NCBI GenBank assembly: GCA_964484935.1
Contig: CAZAFW010000003.1
Location: forward strand, 1 to 64,000
DNA from: BM714 sp964484935
GTDB lineage: Bacteria; Bacillota; Clostridia; Peptostreptococcales; BM714
Direction of reading: 5' to 3'
DNA: 64,000 nt
The notes beneath the pieces were generated by a model. That model saw only the letters and a list, made by a program, of their open reading frames with translations. It was not told the DNA's origin and ran no database searches. Within the stretch, counting starts at the first letter, position 1; each line of letters begins with the position of its first letter. Shown here in pieces: positions 59,853 to 64,000 of this stretch. A program made the position numbers and the translations under genes.

Positions 59853-59906
59853 ATTATATCAATCCATTTGCATCTACCATAAAACGATTTGCTAATGCAG
59901 CATTAG
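59853..59906 (-). promoter_or_regulatory. Putative promoter and palindromic operator of the four-rhodanese gene
   Basis: TATAAT (59853-59858) lies 47 bases before the ATG; the -35 region is poor, suggesting activator dependence. CTAATGC-A-GCATTAG (59892-59906) is a perfect 7-1-7 palindrome centred about 44 bases upstream of the -10 box. Confidence 0.5.
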
Positions 59907-59934
59907 AAAAGACATTGACAAGGTCCCGGTTCAT

Positions 59935-59968
59935 AAATGGCAAGCCGCCACAGGGAGGCTTGCCATTT
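59935..59968 (-). terminator. Hairpin after the second rhodanese gene
   Basis: A perfect 12-bp stem (AAATGGCAAGCC at 59935-59946 with 59957-59968) around a 10-base loop. Only a short T stretch (TTTATG) follows on the minus strand. Confidence 0.6.
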
Positions 59969-59995
59969 GATAATATGGAGGAGTAAATTATGCTT

Positions 59996-60907
59996 TTATG
60001 ATGCATCCTGCTCATTGAATTCTACTTTTTGGCCGCTTGGCATCTGTATGGGAAGAGCCTTGTCTGATGACCATTCCACCCACGCGCCGTCATAAAGCTT
60101 CAGATTTTCATAACCTGCATTTGCGAGCGCGAGATAAGTCTGCGCCCCTCTTATTGATGTTTTGCAGTACATTATTACGGTTCCGTCTTTGTCTATCCCT
60201 TTTTCCATGTACATTATAGATATATCCTGGGCAGACTTGTATGTGCCGTCTGTGTATTGATTTTCCACATAATCGATGTGGATGGAGCTTGGAATTGTGC
60301 CTTCTTCGAATTCTTCCCTTGTTCTTGTGTCAATTAGGCATGTATCCGGATCAGGGTAATTCAATTGGTCTATCACCGTGTCTATTGTAGCAAGCATGGA
60401 TTCGTCGAATTCTTCAGCCTCATAGGAAACCGCCTCGACCTCAGGCGCCTCATCGGTAACTGTCATTCCGCTTTCTTCGAGGGCTTTCAATCCTCCGCTG
60501 ACCACCTTTACATCTTCATTTCCATAGGCCTTAAGCGTCCACCAGAATCTTGCCGCATCCATGTGATTGTTGTCGTCGTATACGATTATCTGCATTCCGT
60601 TTCCGATACCGCTCTCTCCAAGTATCTTTTCAATTTGCTCTTTGCCTCCAACCATGTTCGGGAATGGCTCGCTTACCACAATGTCGCCTCTGGTTATATT
60701 CACAGCTCCTTCAATATGAGCGGCCTCGTAGGCATCCGCCATTTGCGCGTCAACCAAAACAGCTCCGTCCCCAATCATCTCAACTGCCGCTTCAGCATCT
60801 ACTATAAACGGTCCATCGGCCTGTCCCGTAGTCCCCAGACATCCAGAAAGGGCTCCCAATGCCAAAACCAAGGTTAAAAGCATTACCGGTTTCAAGTATT
60901 TTTTCAT
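59996..60907 (-). CDS. Two-domain rhodanese (thiosulfate sulfurtransferase-like) lipoprotein
   Basis: A 303-residue exported protein with lipobox LSGC (Cys23). The N-terminal rhodanese domain (~35-150) has aspartate (Asp111, VYDDNNHMDAARFWW) where the catalytic cysteine should be. The C-terminal domain (~170-300) has MYCKTSIRGAQ with Cys248. One dead and one active domain is the classic layout of thiosulfate/mercaptopyruvate sulfurtransferases. GGAGG precedes the ATG. It is transcribed toward the four-rhodanese gene but a hairpin lies between them. Confidence 0.92.
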   Translation of the reverse strand: MKKYLKPVMLLTLVLALGALSGCLGTTGQADGPFIVDAEAAVEMIGDGAVLVDAQMADAYEAAHIEGAVNITRGDIVVSEPFPNMVGGKEQIEKILGESGIGNGMQIIVYDDNNHMDAARFWWTLKAYGNEDVKVVSGGLKALEESGMTVTDEAPEVEAVSYEAEEFDESMLATIDTVIDQLNYPDPDTCLIDTRTREEFEEGTIPSSIHIDYVENQYTDGTYKSAQDISIMYMEKGIDKDGTVIMYCKTSIRGAQTYLALANAGYENLKLYDGAWVEWSSDKALPIQMPSGQKVEFNEQDAS

Positions 60908-61095
60908 AAATAATCCTCCATCCTTTTTATAAGTCGGATTGTTAATTTATCAACAATCATCACTGATATTATACAAGAAGCATTCATTGATGCGGTATCC
61001 ACTTTTTTAATATTGCATCCGATTATTAAATACGAAACGTTTTTATAATGTAATGGTATAATAATCACAGAAAATCAGGTGGGGAGGCAAAAGGC

Positions 61096-62640
61096 ATGAG
61101 CAGAATAAATGCATTCGTCAAAAATCACGGCATTGGAATACTTGCGCTTTTGCTGTACGCTTCAGCCAGCATTTTTTTTATTGACAAATTCCCCTTCATG
61201 CACTCTGACGAGGCATGGCTGAGCGGCCTTTCACAAACCGTTTTGAACGAAGGACGAATCGACTTGACCGAACCCTTCTTCGACCTTTACCCCAGAAACC
61301 CCCATGCGATAAAAATATTTTTTGTGGCCTTGCAAGCATTGGCAATAAGCATTTTCGGCCACAACCTGATCGGCATGAGAATGATTTCACTCGTTGCGGG
61401 CATCTTCTCGCTATGTCTCTTTTACAGAATACTCATGACCCGTTTCAAAGACAAAAATTTTGCCCATCTGGCAACATCCCTGCTCGCAGTGGATGTTCAA
61501 TTCATATATGCCTCCCATATGGCAAGGCAGGAAAGCATTCTTTTGCTCATAAGCCTTGCCGCATATGACTATTTACTGCGGAAAAACCCGACCGGCAGGG
61601 CAAGCGCAGCCATTCTCGCGGCAATACTCTCCATAGGCATAGGAATTCATCCAAACAGCTTCATCGTTGCAATACCCTTCGGGCTTATGCTTTTGTATCG
61701 TTATTTCAGGAAAGAGGCAAAGCTGCGGGACATTGTCATATTCATATCCGTTCTGGCGGCTGCGGCATTGATTTTCATAGCGCTCAGTTTGCATATGGAT
61801 CCCGATTTCATCAAAAATTACTCAGAATACGGAAAAACGCTGGGTGTCACTCAAAGCCTTCTTTCAAAATTTCTGCAAATAAAGCTGTTTTATATCAAGC
61901 TTTTCCTACAGGTGAGCGGAACCTACTACACTCCCGACATAAGGCTTCAGCTCCTGCTTATGGCTTCAGCCTTCCTTTACGGCACGGCAAAACTTATAAA
62001 GTCGAGAGGCGAATCGCAGGCAGCGTATCCCCTGCTTGGACTTTTGGGGATAAATATAGGATATATGCTGGTGGGCCGCTACAACCAGACAAGCATAATT
62101 TTCCTTTTCCCTTGGTTCTACATGCTTGTTGCGGAACTTGTGCACCCCTTGGCCAAGTCAGGAAAAAGGATTTTATCCCTTCTTGTTTCAGCAACACTAG
62201 CGATAAGCTGTTTCCAAATCTCGATACACCCCGGCAGGGACTACCAGTCCTACCTCTGCGACATATCAAGCGCGGTTCCAAATGATGCCCGCGTGCTTTC
62301 AAACCTCAACACAGGCTATTATTTCAATCCTGAAAATCTCTTCGATTACAGGAATCTTGCGCACTTGAAGGAAAATTCGCTAAGCTTTGAGGACTACATC
62401 GACAAGAACGGAATAGAATATATTCTTTATCCCGAAGAAATGGACATAATCTGGAATACCCGCCCCGTATACAACAGCCTATACGGCAATCCCGCGGATT
62501 ATTACGAATCAATGAATGCCTTCATTTCGGAAAAATGCATTCTTACGGATACTTTTCACAACGACACCTATCCGGTCAGGATTGTCAGGCTTATGGGGCA
62601 AAAGGAAAGAACCCTGCGCATTTACAAGGTCCTGAAATGA
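61096..62640 (+). CDS. Membrane glycosyltransferase, GT39/ArnT-like
   Basis: A 514-residue membrane protein with about ten to eleven helices. The first external loop has HSDEAWLSGLSQ, matching the catalytic Asp-Glu motif of the PMT/ArnT group of lipid-phosphate-sugar-dependent glycosyltransferases. A ~150-residue C-terminal outer domain follows the last helix. GGGGAGG precedes the ATG. It stands alone on the plus strand, divergent from the rhodanese gene and convergent with the ABC ATPase gene. Acceptor and sugar are unknown. Confidence 0.85.
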   Translation: MSRINAFVKNHGIGILALLLYASASIFFIDKFPFMHSDEAWLSGLSQTVLNEGRIDLTEPFFDLYPRNPHAIKIFFVALQALAISIFGHNLIGMRMISLVAGIFSLCLFYRILMTRFKDKNFAHLATSLLAVDVQFIYASHMARQESILLLISLAAYDYLLRKNPTGRASAAILAAILSIGIGIHPNSFIVAIPFGLMLLYRYFRKEAKLRDIVIFISVLAAAALIFIALSLHMDPDFIKNYSEYGKTLGVTQSLLSKFLQIKLFYIKLFLQVSGTYYTPDIRLQLLLMASAFLYGTAKLIKSRGESQAAYPLLGLLGINIGYMLVGRYNQTSIIFLFPWFYMLVAELVHPLAKSGKRILSLLVSATLAISCFQISIHPGRDYQSYLCDISSAVPNDARVLSNLNTGYYFNPENLFDYRNLAHLKENSLSFEDYIDKNGIEYILYPEEMDIIWNTRPVYNSLYGNPADYYESMNAFISEKCILTDTFHNDTYPVRIVRLMGQKERTLRIYKVLK

Positions 62641-62665
62641 TGATTTTAAAATTGCAAAGGATTGC

Positions 62666-63418
62666 TTAAGCCATTATTTCATTTTTTATCCGTTCCTTTT
62701 CATCGAAATAGTCTTCTTTTGTTTTGCGCAAACCCTTCCATTCGTTTTTTGCGATTCTTTTCACCTTCCCGGATTCCTTGCCCATTATCAGTATCCTGTC
62801 GGAAATGTAGAGGGCTTCCTCTATGTCGTGTGTTACGAATACGACCGTCAGGCCCTTGTCCTTCCAAATTCCAAGAAGCAAGTCCTGCAGTGAATCTCTG
62901 GTGATCGCATCGACATTGGCAAAAGGCTCATCCATCAGAATCAGGTCCGGTTCGGATGCCAAGGCTCTTGCAATGGCGCCCCTCTGGCGCATGCCACCGG
63001 ACAATTCGTGGGGATAATAGTTGCCGTAGCCTTCAAGCCCCACCTGCTCAAGCATGTCGCATGCCTTTTTTTCATAAAAAGCCTTGGGCTTTTTTTTATG
63101 CCGCTTTTTAACCGGCATGGCTATGTTGTCGTGGAGATCGAACCACGGAAACAATTGATGGCTATCCTGGAAAACCATTATCATGGAAAAACTCGGGGCC
63201 TTGATTTTTTCACCGTGCAGAAGCACTTGACCCGAATCGATCTTCTCGAATCCTCCAATCACATTTAGAGCCGTGGTCTTTCCGCATCCGGAGGCTCCCA
63301 AAATGGAAATTATTTCGCCCTTTTGGACTTCCATTGAAAAATCCCTGAGAATAAATCTCGGTTTGCCGTCCTTGAAATACTTTTTTGTTATGTTTATTGC
63401 TTGCAATGCGGTATTCAT
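62666..63418 (-). CDS. Nitrate/sulfonate/taurine-type ABC transporter, ATP-binding protein
   Basis: A 250-residue ATPase of the SsuB/TauB/NrtD group. Walker A is GASGCGKTT, the Q-loop FQDSHQLFPWFDLHDN (Trp after FP is typical), the signature LSGGMRQRGAIARAL and Walker B LILMDEPFANVD, with VTHDIEEALYI. The preferred ATG at 63418 overlaps the permease stop (ATGA) and has GGGGA upstream; an ATG at 63433 is possible. The substrate may be a sulfonate, nitrate, or thiamine-precursor-like compound. Confidence 0.92.
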   Translation of the reverse strand: MNTALQAINITKKYFKDGKPRFILRDFSMEVQKGEIISILGASGCGKTTALNVIGGFEKIDSGQVLLHGEKIKAPSFSMIMVFQDSHQLFPWFDLHDNIAMPVKKRHKKKPKAFYEKKACDMLEQVGLEGYGNYYPHELSGGMRQRGAIARALASEPDLILMDEPFANVDAITRDSLQDLLLGIWKDKGLTVVFVTHDIEEALYISDRILIMGKESGKVKRIAKNEWKGLRKTKEDYFDEKERIKNEIMA

Positions 63419-64000
63419 TCGGCCATTCCCCATTTCTCAACCGTTCTCTTCTCTATGAATCCGAATACGAATTTCTCGACCGTTATGCCTATAAGCATTA
63501 TTATGAAAAGACCCGATACAATTCCGGCAATGTCCATAAAAACGCGGCTCTTGTATATGGCCCATCCTATTCCTCCGGCAAGACCCGCCGCTCCGAAAAT
63601 CATTTCAGCGCTTATAAGCGCTCTCCACGCCCTTGCCCATGCAATCTTGAAGCCCGCTATTATGAAAGGCGCGGAAGCCGGTATTGAAATGCGGAATATC
63701 TTCTCTCGTGTCGAAAAACCGTAATTGTCTCCCACCTTGAAATAAATATAGGGTATGGACGCTATTCCTGAAAGAACGTTCTGCATCAGCGGCCAAAATG
63801 CCCCGTGGACTATTATTATTATTATTGCCGCCTTTCCCGTCCCGACCCAAAGTATCACAAGCGGAAGCAGCGCTACCCCGGGCAAGGGATGAATCAATGT
63901 GACGATTGTTGCGACAATTTTTCTGAAACCGTCCATTTCCATGCACGCGTATCCCGTGATTATTGCAAGCAGCCCGCTGATCAGGAGACCCTTTCCTATG
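63415..64000 (-). CDS. Nitrate/sulfonate-type ABC transporter, permease, 5' end cut by the window edge
   Basis: At least 194 residues, open to base 64000, so the N-terminus (about 50-70 residues of a usual ~250) is outside. Membrane helices alternate with the EAA-type loop (SIPASAPFIIAGFKIAWARAWRALISAEM, in part), typical of SsuC/TauC permeases. It overlaps the ATPase gene by four bases. The binding protein gene should lie just outside. Confidence 0.9.
   Translation of the reverse strand, partial: IGKGLLISGLLAIITGYACMEMDGFRKIVATIVTLIHPLPGVALLPLVILWVGTGKAAIIIIIVHGAFWPLMQNVLSGIASIPYIYFKVGDNYGFSTREKIFRISIPASAPFIIAGFKIAWARAWRALISAEMIFGAAGLAGGIGWAIYKSRVFMDIAGIVSGLFIIMLIGITVEKFVFGFIEKRTVEKWGMAE

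Noticed and set aside
1..64000. CRISPR arrays, tRNA and rRNA genes
   Set aside because: I looked for regularly spaced repeats and for tRNA-like GGTTCGAATCC-type arms in the intergenic gaps and saw none; a tRNAscan/CRISPR finder run would settle it.

Overview
The window is a 64 kb piece of a chromosome scaffold from a low-to-mid G+C anaerobic Firmicute, most likely a clostridium of the Peptostreptococcales/Tissierellales type (inference). Supporting genes are a pyruvate:ferredoxin oxidoreductase, a class III fructose-1,6-bisphosphatase, carbamate kinase, methylglyoxal synthase, a PduO-type corrinoid adenosyltransferase, a YedE/TusA/DUF3343 selenium-sulfur set, AGGAGG-type ribosome binding sites and frequent TTG/GTG starts. 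Most genes are on the minus strand. Both edges cut a gene (PFOR on the left, an ABC permease on the right). Two 100-N gaps, each flanked by identical 55-base copies, are assembly joins; collapsing each restores one intact gene.

Layout. 1-8.3 kb: PFOR; a TetR repressor and radical SAM gene sharing GACAC-NN-GTGTC operators; a BlaI/BlaR1-type repressor-sensor pair with two operators; type 4 uracil-DNA glycosylase. 8.3-18.5 kb: a long co-directional run, in order of transcription: PAS histidine kinase, RecG-like ATP-binding protein, arcC, fbp, AlbA_2-domain protein, mscS, degV, galU, and then the glycosylase. 18.7-24.4 kb: asparaginase, a complete IS200/IS605 element (TnpA, TnpB, omega RNA), then a cysteine desulfurase divergent from yedE-tusA-DUF3343 with a Fur-like box between them. 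24.4-38 kb: a PAS-GGDEF-EAL protein, an MBL hydrolase, the operon nhaC-HI0933 flavoprotein-pduO-nitroreductase-mgsA, a parvulin, a DUF2157/GDYXXLXY pair and a YkvI-like permease.

37.6-45.8 kb: two aminotransferases plus the permease form an operon with a consensus -24/-12 promoter and two palindromic upstream sites next to a divergent sigma-54 activator. An OPT peptide transporter, P1-family aminopeptidase and XRE-cupin regulator follow; the transporter mRNA has a leader with mutually exclusive terminator and anti-terminator helices. 45.8-55 kb: polar amino-acid ABC transporter, cupin, 6-phosphogluconate dehydrogenase, LysR regulator, TVP38 protein, YheT hydrolase and a Fur-boxed feoA-feoB-Cys-rich peptide operon. 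55-64 kb: DUF1295 methyltransferase-like protein, a DAK2-DegV fusion, two rhodanese lipoproteins (one with an exact 273-residue internal duplication), a membrane glycosyltransferase and a sulfonate/nitrate-type ABC transporter.

The strongest candidates for something not yet described are the OPT leader, the four-rhodanese lipoprotein, the Fur-like box on the selenium/sulfur genes, and the sigma-54 amino-acid operon. All functional statements are from reading the sequence; no database search was run.
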